Assembly: GCA_039583875.1 (NCBI GenBank)
Contig: CM077164.1
Location: forward strand, 64,945,628 to 65,009,627
From: Platanthera guangdongensis
Taxonomy: Eukaryota > Streptophyta > Magnoliopsida > Asparagales > Orchidaceae
Direction: 5' to 3'
Length of the DNA: 64,000 bases
Position 1 is the stretch's first letter; each line of letters begins with the position of its first letter. Under the pieces are notes generated by a model, which saw only the letters and a program-made list of their open reading frames with translations, was not told the DNA's origin and searched no databases. A program made the position numbers and the translations under genes. This document shows, one piece after another, positions 54,173-63,735 of this stretch.

Positions 54173-55029
54173 GTCTCTCTTAGATCCTCAATAGATTCAC
54201 GCAAAGAACCTCCTCTTTGGAGTGGTTGTCTTGATGACGAGGCAGCCCTAGGAGATGGACCTCTAGCTGGTTCTACGGTATGTATCGCCGGGATACAATC
54301 ATCAATGTAGAACTCCTGATCTATCCAATCATATTTTTGATATACGATCCTTTGAATAACACTTCCTAAAGGAAGTGTATTCAGTTTCCTCCTAAGGGGA
54401 TGCTTCATTTTATATGTATATCGTATGATGGATAACACAAAATCCGCCACGTCAAACTTGACTCTCTCTAATACATAATACGTCACTAAGCTCAATTGAG
54501 CCGTGATCTTCTTTGTGTCACCGGACTTCAACATAACCGTGTTTCTTAATATGTCTTGAATCACAAATGCATCGCGAGAGAGTGATGAGACGTCTTGAAT
54601 CAAACTCCTATTTTCTTTTCCATGAAGGACTTGATTCAATATACTCCAATCACGATCCTTACGGTAATTCTCTACTATATCAAAAAAATGATCCTCACAA
54701 GTGGCAAGACTATATTCTCGTCTCAAATCAGCATGAGTAATATCTATTTGCGCTCCTTGGATTCGAGACCTTACTCCTCCATTCAACCCCGTATATTTAG
54801 GGTCTTCTAAATTATTATAAAAATCCCTTACGAAGATGGAGCTAAAAGTGTTCGGTACAATGAGAGACATTATACCTGACTCCACAAACAGTTCATAGAT
54901 ATGTGGTGGCAGTGATTCATCCAAAAGTTTAGCAATACCAACTGACGCATTCTCAATTCCCGGGTATGTTTGATATGATGCATGAGGATTGCGGCTGGTA
55001 CTCTTTCTTGCACTGGATGATGATGTCAT
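54073..55029 (-). pseudogene. Truncated third-ORF (plant transposon protein-like) of the Sirevirus-like insertion, fused to LTR
   Basis: The 318-codon open frame from ATG 55029 encodes a Ser-rich start and ALLDESLPPH-like and VRDFYNNLEDPKY segments typical of the plant 'putative transposon protein' family. Also present are a hydrophobic-helical middle (SLVTYYVLERV) and a basic, Ser-rich tail (SPRAASSSRQ). At 54173/54172 the gene sequence ends and LTR sequence begins, so the final ~33 residues (from TTAFLCTKERL) are translated LTR. A deletion removed the true C-terminus, the purine tract and ~94 bp of LTR. A likely splice acceptor TATGTTTTCAG|GAAATG sits 4 bases before the ATG. No signal peptide or membrane segment was noticed. 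Confidence 0.72.
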
Positions 55030-55174
55030 TTCCTGAAAACATAATTAAAACATCGTGTTAACTCAAAAATTAAATTTTCCAAGTTTTTTTCTGTCGCCGG
55101 CGACAGTACTAACGCCGGGCGATAGTAGAAAAACTTCTTTTTTTTGAAATGACCGGTAGATTTTCTCTCTTAGG

Positions 55175-57471
55175 TGTAACACCCCCACCTGTCACATGAC
55201 ATATAACGGTGGGTCCGGCCGAGGCACCACGCCATATAGCACAGACAAGCAAAGGAATCACGCGTGGAAATCAAAATTTATGCGTATCCTTAACTCATTC
55301 CATTCTAGCGCAGCATTTTTTTCTTGTTAACTTGAACTCAAACCAGAATGTCCACCCATATATAAATACCACATTTATATAAAAACAACACCAGGAATGT
55401 ATACAACTCACACACCCTGGCCTTATGGCCTTACAAGTTCCTCTTTACATAGCAATAAGTTCGTACATCGGCACGCAGGCCGGCCACACATGAAATCCAA
55501 CCACGATTCTTCACATAGCCTTCAAGGACTACGAACACCACACTAGCCAATCCACTTATTCTGTCCAAACCGCAGCACCTGCAAGTCATCATCCAAGCCA
55601 ACACAGAAAACAAAGTAACGGTCAGCATTGCTGACCCATTATAACGACCCTACCCCCTACCTGGGGCAGTGGTTCCTTCCCTGTATACAGTGCTTCCTTT
55701 TTCATCAAGCATCAGCAAACATCACCAAATCATATCATAGGATCATTCTCTTTATGCCACTATCTAACAAACACACCACATCACAAACGCTGGAGTCCAC
55801 CAACGCTCCGTGCACTCAGGGCACCTTCTTGGCGTACCGGAATCCACCGTCGTACACCGCTGTCTCTCGAGGTTTTAACTTGTTGGTTGACCGGCCCTAG
55901 TCCACCAGCTCGCAGGCTGGCGACATCCCGCCCAAGCCACTCAGAGGTCCATCCTCACAGCATCACAAACAGAGCAGACCGACCCACACTCCGTGGTGTA
56001 GCAAGCCGGGTTTATCTAAGCTCCCCAGACATTGTCTACCCATCGATCCCCCTCCTAATCCGATCGACCCACACCATATGGTGCAGCAACCCGGGTTTAA
56101 CTCGGCTCCCCTAGCATTGCCGCCCATCGATCCCTTCCTTAACTAGATCAACCCACCCTAGTGGTGTAACAGGCCGGGTTTATCACGAGCTCCCCAGGCG
56201 TGCTACCAATTGATCATCACATAACCAGGAGCTTCATCAAAGCCTCCTTACAATCATCACATCCATACATACATCACAACAGAAATCCGTTTTGCACATC
56301 ATCAAAGCCACGGAGTCTTCTCCGGTTTACCCATGAACATCACCAATCCAGACTACCGGTCCAGATGGGCTTCACACAGCATGCCTACGCCGTACTTCAT
56401 AATTCCGGCTCTAGATGCAGACTCAACAAAGGAATCACTTCCGCGATCCACCTCTTGGTGGAGGATTCCAAGCACATATATAGAGAAAGGACTTCGATGT
56501 CCAAGAAGGAGATCGTTACCCTTGAAGATCGCTTCGGCGCCATGAAGTAGCCGGATGGAAATCACCGCCTCGGCTCTGCCTTCACGAATCCGCTCTCGGA
56601 TCTTCGCTCCGCACTCCGCAGCTCCTACAGCAGCTGGAAGACTCCTCCCTTCTCTCTCCCTTAGGCCTTTCTTCTTTCTCTCTTGAAATGAAGATGAAGA
56701 AGAAGAAGAAAATAAAAGAGGGTTTTAAATCCCCTTTTCTTGGCCTTCTAGACACCTGGACAAAGCCCAGCCACTGGATCCAGGAAGAGGGAAACAAACG
56801 GCTCAGATCTGGCCAGAAAAGCTAAGACACGGCCTGACACGCCCTGTGACACGCCCGTGTCACAGGCCGTGTCCCCCTAAGCGGCAGACAACGGACTCAA
56901 TCCAACCAGTACACGCCCGTGTGACACGCCCGTGTCACGGCCGTGTACCCGACACGCCCTCAGACACGCCCATGTCTGTGGCCGTGTTCCTCAATAGAAA
57001 TAATCCCAATCTAACCCGAGACTTCACACGGCCTGGCACACGGCTTGGCACACGCCCGTGTTCATGGCCGTGTGCACCAGGACACACCCGTGTCCCGCAA
57101 ACACGCCCTAACCCGAGACGTCGAGCTGAATTTGACGCCCACTGACACGCCCTGTGACATGCCCGTGTCACAGGCCGTGTCCTCACTGGAACTCGATACT
57201 CGACAATCGTCGCGTAACACTCGTCGAGCATGTCGACACGGCATCCGACACGGCCGTGTCCTGGGCCGTGTGCCCCCTCTCGACGATGTCGAGCGAAAAT
57301 CGTCGACACCAAGTCCAATCATCGACACAACCTCGACACGCCCTGCGGCACGCCCGTGTCGCAGGCCGTGTCAGCTGACACGCCCTGGGACACGCCCGTG
57401 TCCCAGGCCGTGTCACCCATGCCTGAACCCGATTTTGCTCAAAATGATTCTCTTGACTTTGGGGTGTTACA
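55175..57471 (-). repeat. TR-GAG B 3' LTR
   Basis: Minus-strand TGTAACACCCCAAAG to GGGGGTGTTACA. The palindrome array of GACACGGGCGTGTC-like words occupies 56826-57420. A CGGTCAGCATTGCTGACCC hairpin is at about 55619. Confidence 0.9.
56826..57420. repeat. ACACGGGCGTGT palindrome array, TR-GAG B 3' LTR
   Basis: About twenty GACACGCCCGTGTC/ACACGGCCGTGT words, many as composite palindromes (for example GTGACACGCCCGTGTCAC), plus CGTCGAC words. The matching array in the other LTR is at 60836-61417. One 13-bp motif is missing there. Confidence 0.9.
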
Positions 57472-57490
57472 ATCCTCCCCCCCCCTTCAA
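57472..57490 (-). other. Polypurine tract, TR-GAG B
   Basis: Minus-strand GAAGGGGGGGGGGAGGAT abuts the 3' LTR. The conserved AATTTCG...CGAAATT hairpin lies just beyond (57493-57510). Confidence 0.88.
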
Positions 57491-57852
57491 ATAATTTCGT
57501 CCTCGAAATTTGACTCCACACAGCCAATCCATCATAACATCACAAAATCGTATACCCCAAGCCTTCGCACACACTAACAAACAGACAGCACAACAAACAT
57601 CCCTAACTTGTGCACCTTCAACCACATAAAACCGCAAAACAAAACAACATACTTGATTTATTTCGTCACAATCACAAGTGCACCAAGCGATTATAGAAAT
57701 CGACAACTATAGATATAAACATCATTTACATCAGCCATCCAGTTCTGATTCAGTCAAAAGTGATGCACATCAGCTATTATTCATCACACCTGCTATCGAA
57801 ACATAGTTTACATACACAACTTTCATAACATCGAAATGATTCACATCACCGT

Positions 57853-59016
57853 TCACTTCCGCTCAGCCTCTCGATTTTGAAATTCACGATTTAAAGATAA
57901 ATGAACCGCTCGAGGCTGAATTTCACCAACTGAGCTTTGCGGCTCTTGCACTTCCATCGCATGCAAGCGAGGTTGCGTCCGGGGTGCAGATGATTCAGCC
58001 ACTGCTTTCCCTTTTTCTTCATATGACGCACCTGTCTTTTTCTCACTCCCTGGAGGGACATTCCAACAGAATTTTGCTATGTGTCCTTGCTGCCCACATT
58101 TATAACATATACGTGTATCCACACGTCCTGACCCATACGTCGCCCCCGATGAAACAGTCGACGGAGCTACTTCCACCGGTCTAAATCTTTTCTTCTCTTG
58201 TCGTCGAAACTCCGATTGATCCGATGGTGACATCTTAAACTCTGACTTTTCCCTTGTCAGTCTCTTATTCTCTCGTACTCGCTTCATATCCTTCTCCAAG
58301 GCACGGGCTGTATCGACCAATGCTTGGAAGCCTTGGCTCACTGAACTCGAAAGTGCCAACCGTAATTCATCCCGTAAGCCTTCATAAAACCGATTTGTCT
58401 TTCGCGCTTCCTCCGCAAAGGTCGATCCCGCATATCTCCCCAATCTTGTAAATTCATGCAGGTAGGTATCAATATCTCGCTCACCCTGCACCAAACGGAG
58501 AAACTCATTTTCCATCGCAATCCTCTGCGACACTGGCACATACTTGGCTAAAAATATTTGCGAGAATTCATCCATGGAAACCTCCGTTAAACCTCGACCT
58601 GCCAAGTGATGTACTTCAATCTCATCCCACCACAATCGCGCATCACCCTCCAACAGAAAAGTGGCCAACATCACTTTCTGTTCCTCGACCGTCCTGATTG
58701 CGGTTAGGATCCGTTTTACTCTTGCCAACCAATCTTCTGCCTGCGTTGGTGAGAGCGCTCCACCAAACGTCGGTGGATGAAAGTGCATAAAACGTGACAA
58801 TGCGTCGTCACTTGCTTGCGCCTCCACCACCTCGGCAGCATGCTCTTGCCTTCCACCAGGTCTTGCCTGTCCAGTTGGTTGTGCTTGTAACACTGCAAGC
58901 ACTGTCTCCGCCACCACCCGTATGGCCTCTGCCGAGGGAGGCATCGGCGCTTCCACGGGTGCTACACTTTCATCCGACCGCTGGGGCTCAGACGGCCCAG
59001 CTCCATCCCTCGCCAC
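57853..59016 (-). CDS. gag: TR-GAG B Gag
   Basis: A 387-residue open frame from GTG 59016 (an in-frame TAG lies immediately upstream; first in-frame ATG ~58944) to TGA at 57853. A Pro/Ala-rich head is followed by the Ty3 Gag core (ARLWWDEIEVHHL; FLAKYVPVSQ; YLHEFTRLGRYAG). A charged stretch and a CCHC knuckle CYKCGQQGHIAKFC at ~304-317 follow. The frame is clean and nearly colinear with TR-GAG A Gag, which supports selection on Gag. The protein likely forms particles or binds the element's RNA, with RT and integrase supplied by another element. The 3' untranslated region 57491-57852 holds nothing else. Confidence 0.88.
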   Translation of the reverse strand: MARDGAGPSEPQRSDESVAPVEAPMPPSAEAIRVVAETVLAVLQAQPTGQARPGGRQEHAAEVVEAQASDDALSRFMHFHPPTFGGALSPTQAEDWLARVKRILTAIRTVEEQKVMLATFLLEGDARLWWDEIEVHHLAGRGLTEVSMDEFSQIFLAKYVPVSQRIAMENEFLRLVQGERDIDTYLHEFTRLGRYAGSTFAEEARKTNRFYEGLRDELRLALSSSVSQGFQALVDTARALEKDMKRVRENKRLTREKSEFKMSPSDQSEFRRQEKKRFRPVEVAPSTVSSGATYGSGRVDTRICYKCGQQGHIAKFCWNVPPGSEKKTGASYEEKGKAVAESSAPRTQPRLHAMEVQEPQSSVGEIQPRAVHLSLNREFQNREAERK

Positions 59017-59165
59017 CTATCAATGTACAGAAAACCATTAAATTCGTCCAAATCATAATGGTACGGGTACATTGGCTACACACGCACGCACATCATGTGC
59101 ATGACATACATTCCTAGTGGACATTCATGAGTTCAATTATGTTCTCTCCTCCCAAACAATCTCAA

Positions 59166-59181
59166 CCTGGCTCTGATACCA
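59166..59181 (-). other. Primer binding site, TR-GAG B
   Basis: Minus-strand TGGTATCAGAGCCAGG lies three bases from the 5' LTR end at 59185, identical to TR-GAG A. Confidence 0.92.
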
Positions 59182-59184
59182 CTT

Positions 59185-61468
59185 TGTAACACCCCCACCT
59201 GTCACATGACATATAATGGTGGGTCCGGCCGGGGCCCCACGCCATATAGCACAGACAAGCAAAGGAATCACGTGTGGAAATCAAAATCTATGCGTATCCT
59301 TAACTCATTCCATTCTAGCGCAGCATTTTTTTCTTGTTAACTTGAACTCAAACCAGAATGTCCACCCATATATAAATACCACATTTATATAAAAACAACA
59401 CCAGGAATGTATACAACTCACACACCCTGGCCTTATGGCCTTACAAGTTCCTCTTTACATAGCAATAAGTTCGTACATCGGCACGCAGGCCGGCCACACA
59501 TGAAATCCAACCACGATTCTTCACATAGCCTTCAAGGACTACGAACACCAGACTAGCCAATCCACTTATTCTGTCCAAACCGCAGCACCTGCAAGTCATC
59601 ATCCAAGCCAACACAGAAAACAAAGTAACGGTCAGCATTGCTGACCCATTATAACGACCCTACCCCCTACCCGGGGCAGTGGTTCCTTCCCTGTATACAG
59701 TGCTTCCTTTTTCATCAAGCATCAGCAAACATCACCAAATCATATCATAGGATCATTCTCTTTATGCCACTATCTAACAAACACACCACATCACAAACGC
59801 TGGAGTCCACCAACGCTCCGTGCACTCAGGGCACCTTCTTGGCGTACCGGAATCCACCGTCGTACACCGCTGTCTCTCGAGGTTTTAACTTGTTGGTTGA
59901 CCGGCCCTAGTCCACCAGCTCGCAGGCTGGCGACATCCCGCCCAAGCCACTCAGAGGTCCATCCTCACAGCATCACAAACAGAGCAGACCGACCCACACT
60001 CCATGGTGTAGCAAGTCGGGTTTATCTAAGCTCCCCAGGCATTGTCTACCCATCGATCCCCCTCCTAATCCGATCGACCCACACCATGTGGTGCAGCAAC
60101 CCGGGTTTAACTCGGCTCCCCTAGCATTGCCGCCCATCGATCCCTTCCTTAACTAGATCAACCCACCCTAGTGGTGTAACAGGCCGGGTTTATCACGAGC
60201 TCCCCAGGCGTGCTACCAATTGATCATCACATAACCAGGAGCTTCATCAAAGCCTCCTTACAATCATCACATCCATACATGCATCACAACAGAAATCCGT
60301 TTTGCACATCATCAAAGCCACGGAGTCTTCTCCGGTTTACCCATGAACATCACCAATCCAGACTACCGGTCCAGATGGGCTTCACACAACATGCCTACGC
60401 CGTACTTCATAATTCCGGCTCTAGATGCAGACTCAACAAAGGAATCACTTCCGCGATCCACCTCTTGGTGGAGGATTCCAAGCACATGTATAGAGAAAGG
60501 ACTTCGATGTCCAAGAAGGAGATCGTTACCCTTGAAGATCGCTTCGGCGCCATGAAGTAGCCGGATGGAAATCACCGCCTCGGCTCTGCCTTCATGAATA
60601 CGCTCTCGGATCTTCGCTCCGCACTCCGCAGCTCCTACATCAGCTGAAAGACTCCTCCCTTCTCTCTCCCTTAGGCCTTTCTTCTTTCTCTCTTGAAATG
60701 AAGATGAAGAAGAAGAAGAAAATAAAAGAGCGTTTTAAATCCCCTTTTCTCGGCCTTCTAGACACCTGGACAAAGCCCAGCCACTGGATCCAGGAAGAGG
60801 GAAACAAACGGCTCAGATCTGGCCAGAAAAGCTAAGACACGGCCTGACACGCCCTGTGACACGCCCGTGTCACAGGCCGTGTCCCCCTAAGCGGCAGACA
60901 ACCGACTCAATCCAACCAGTACACGCCCGTGCCACGGCCGTGTACCCGACACGCCCTCAGACACGCCCGTGTCTGTGGCCGTGTTCCTCAACAGAAATAA
61001 TCCCAATCCAACCCGAGACTTCACACGGCCTGGCACACGGCTTGGCACACGCCCGTGTTCATGGCCGTGTGCACCAGGACACACCCGTGTCACGCAAACA
61101 CGCCCTAACCCGAGACGTCGAGCTGAATTTGACGCCCACTGACACGCCCTGTGACACGCCCGTGTCACAGGCCGTGTCCTCACTGGAACTCGATACTCGA
61201 CGATCGTCGTGTAACACTCGTCGAGCATGTCGACACGGCATCCGACACGGCCGTGTCCTGGGCCGTGTGCCCCCTCTCGACGATGTCGAGCGAAAATCGT
61301 CGACACCAAGTCCAATCGTCGACACAACCTCGACACGCCCTGCGACACGCCCGTGTCGCAGGCCGTGTCAGCTGACACGCCCTGGGACACGCCCGTGTCC
61401 CAGGCCGTGTCACCCATGCCTGAACCCGATTTTGCTCAAAATGATTCTCTTGACTTTGGGGTGTTACA
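59185..61468 (-). repeat. TR-GAG B 5' LTR
   Basis: Partner of 55175-57471. On the minus strand it starts TGTAACACCCCAAAG at 61468. Palindrome array at 60836-61417. Confidence 0.9.
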
Positions 61469-61473
61469 TTAGG

Positions 61474-62930
61474 TTCAGAAAAATTACTAAACTTCCATAC
61501 ATCTCAAAGATCTATAACCTATAACTCGTTTTTTGAAAGGATTTTGCATCAAAATGGTATGTTCTTCAAAAAATTTTTCTTAACAAAATCTATGACCAAA
61601 ATCAAATTTTTTTCCTAGATCTATCTCCTTTCATGCTATAGATTGCAGATCTATATTTTTTTGAAGAAAAACATCACCATAAAGAGGGATCTAAGCCTTA
61701 CCTTTTAGAGTTTTGAGGGTTTCCGCTGAAGAAGACAATGCCAAACAGCCCAGGGTCGGTCAAAGCAGGAAATGAGTCAGCCCCCTTCGGTTTTTTCGCC
61801 TTTAATATCAAAAACCGCTATCGCCGCGCGGTATCGCTACCGCTGGCGATAGTGTATTTTTTCAGCCACACTTTCCAAAAAATTCTGCAATTTTTTTAAA
61901 AAACCTGTTTATAGTATTATCGTAAAGTTTTGGATGCTTATCAGAATACAATACATAGTACCTGTGTGATTATTAGTTTATCAGTTGTTTGAACATTTTT
62001 TACTTGTCGTGCTCTTGATATCTACCTGTATCATTGATGACTGGAACTTGAATAGACTTGTTTCCGCATGCCTCTAAGTATGAGTAATATTTTATGCTTG
62101 ATAATGTGCTCACACTGACACGAGCTGATATTTACACATCCTTAAGTTTCTTCTTACATGCTATTGGTTTGTTTCAAAGATTCGCATACAACGCTAACAT
62201 TTTCATTTATGCCTCATTCACACTGATTTTCCAAAATGATGGCCATTCTGAAAAACCCTTTTTGGGGTTTGCAATACAAGTGAATTCGGAGTCCTAAGTC
62301 ACAGTTTCTTAAAAAAAAATGAATGCAAAATAAAAAAAACAACAATTACACATGACTAGGATACTCCAATCAAGCTCTACTCACCCTCCTGATAAGTCTT
62401 AATGAGCATTGTGAGGTTGAGCACCTTGATAAGGATTGTAAACTGTCTTGTGCAAACCCACTTGACCATTTTTTTGAAAAAAAAAATCGTTATGACATGA
62501 GGTTATCTATGTAAATGTGTTAGCTTCTTGTATCCATATCTTGCAAACCTTCCTGTAACATTATTTCTTAAGGAATATGTATACTAAATCACTCTTCACA
62601 TGTACACAACATTATCACTTATAAAATTTCTTCTCATGAGAATTGGACCGGTCATAGTTCTTCTCTTCCATTTCATCAATTTTCCTGTTTTCGATATCTT
62701 CACCTGACAATTTTTCAATGTTTCAATTCAACTCTTAAATTAATTTTTTCCATAGCCTACATTTTTTTGATAAACTTCCAAATCTTCAGGTAACACTATT
62801 CCATGGTTTTTCCTGTCTCTATCATACTACTCGTGTTTCTCCATTCTATTTCTACTCACTCAGCTTCTTTCAGCTTCCGCATCTCCACCTCGTTTTCTTT
62901 CCACCATCTTTTGCTAATACCAAAAGGGGG
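61474..62930. other. Sirevirus-like leader (minus) and inverted 3' region (plus), junction unresolved
   Basis: The left part joins, across TR-GAG B, to the leader of the third ORF. It has a splice-donor-like CTCTAAAAG|GTAAGG on the minus strand at 61702/61701 and CTATCGCC...GGCGATAG inverted motifs near 61823-61853. The right part is AT-rich and belongs to a plus-oriented 3' region that leads into the purine tracts. The inversion point lies somewhere between about 61860 and 62900. No gene is supported. Confidence 0.5.
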
Positions 62931-63192
62931 AGATTCAGTACGAAATAAATTGATTAGTACATTTAGGGAGAGTACCTATTTCTTTTAATTGATTAGTACA
63001 TTTAGGGGGAGTACCTATTTCTTTTTTTTTGAATAGGGGGACAATATAGGGGGAGCAATATTTATTAAATGAGGAGTTTATTATAATTTGTTATGCACTT
63101 TGATTCATATTGATTATTAGAATTGTTTCACATTCTCCTGATCTCATGCAATTTCTTTCTTAGTGGATTTGTTATTATCAAAAGGGGGAGAT
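62931..63192 (+). other. Cluster of polypurine-tract-like motifs ending in the PPT
   Basis: AAAAGGGGGAGAT occurs at ~62931 and, as the functional-looking PPT, at 63180-63192 directly before TGTTGG. Between them are TTTAGGGGGAGTACC (with a ~54-bp direct duplication at 62950-63025), ATAGGGGGACAA and ATAGGGGGAGCAA. Repeated PPT-like motifs are known in Sireviruses. Confidence 0.75.
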
Positions 63193-63706
63193 TGTTGGAG
63201 CATGCGTTCCGCGCTTCTTAGTTTGAGAATAACAAATCCCGGATGTATTTGATCTTGGTATGTGTTTTAAATGTGCAGGGACAACAGCATTTTTATGTAC
63301 AAAAGAAAGGCTGAGCATGGCATTGATGAAAAGGAAAAACGCGCTATCACTGGCGATAACGATACCGCGGGCGATAGCATAATCAGTTTCTGCTGACGTC
63401 AGCCTTAATCCGCACGTTGCCGCGCACGAAGTCAGTCACGATCAGCGATATCGCTGATCGTGACTGACTTCGTGCGCGGCAACGTGCGGATTAAGGCTGA
63501 CGTCAGCAGAAACTGATTATGCTATCGCCCGCGGTATCGTTATCGCCAGTGATAGCGCGTTTTTCCTTTTCATCAATGTCATGCTCAGCCTTTATTTTGT
63601 ACATAAAAATGCTGTTGTCCCTGCACATTTAAAACACATACCAAGATCAAATACATCCGGGATTTGTTATTCTCAAACTAAGAAGCGCGGAACGCATGCT
63701 CCAACA
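63193..63706. repeat. 514-bp near-perfect palindrome of the LTR start
   Basis: Left arm 63193-63449 starts TGTTGGAGCATGCG. Right arm 63450-63706 is its reverse complement, ending CGCATGCTCCAACA. I find two mismatches in 257 bp. The centre is GCGATATCGC (63445-63454). The right arm ends exactly at the target duplication TATGT; the left arm is preceded exactly by the polypurine tract. Confidence 0.93.
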
Positions 63707-63711
63707 TATGT

Positions 63712-63735
63712 CATGCAACAGATGAAGATGTTACA
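63712..63735 (+). repeat. 3' LTR of chromovirus 2, right part
   Basis: CATGCAACAGATGAAGATGT followed by TACA completes the LTR begun at 51105, matching the GCCATGTGACGG...GTTACA end of related LTRs. The rejoined LTR is about 2,071 bp, excluding the duplicated TATGT. Confidence 0.8.

Larger units (their letters stand above)
55175..61468 (-). mobile_element. TR-GAG element B, complete, minus strand
   Basis: 6,294 bp flanked by a perfect TTAGG duplication (55170-55174 and 61469-61473). LTRs of 2,297 bp (55175-57471) and 2,284 bp (59185-61468) differ at roughly 28 positions and by a 13-bp indel (about 1.2%). PBS, one gag gene and a PPT complete it; there is no pol. The LTR layout is the same as TR-GAG A (palindrome array, CCTGGGGAGC repeats, GGTCAGC hairpin), but the sequence is clearly a different subfamily. 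Confidence 0.92.
53152..63706 (-). mobile_element. Rearranged Sirevirus-like insertion (LTR, third-ORF, inverted 3' end)
   Basis: It is flanked by a perfect 5-bp duplication TATGT (53147-53151 and 63707-63711) inside the chromovirus 2 LTR. The left end TGTAGGATC is the U5 end of a minus-strand LTR, and the right end CCAACA is the U3 end. From left it holds most of an LTR, a third-ORF gene on the minus strand, its leader, an inverted (plus-strand) 3' untranslated region with purine tracts, then the first 257 bp of the LTR in plus and again in minus orientation (a palindrome). No gag or pol is seen. TR-GAG B is nested inside. Confidence 0.82.

Noticed and set aside
63193..63706. A normal short solo LTR with TG...CA ends
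   Set aside because: Its two halves are reverse complements and each matches only the LTR beginning. The true LTR end (CCTACA) is absent here and found at 53152.
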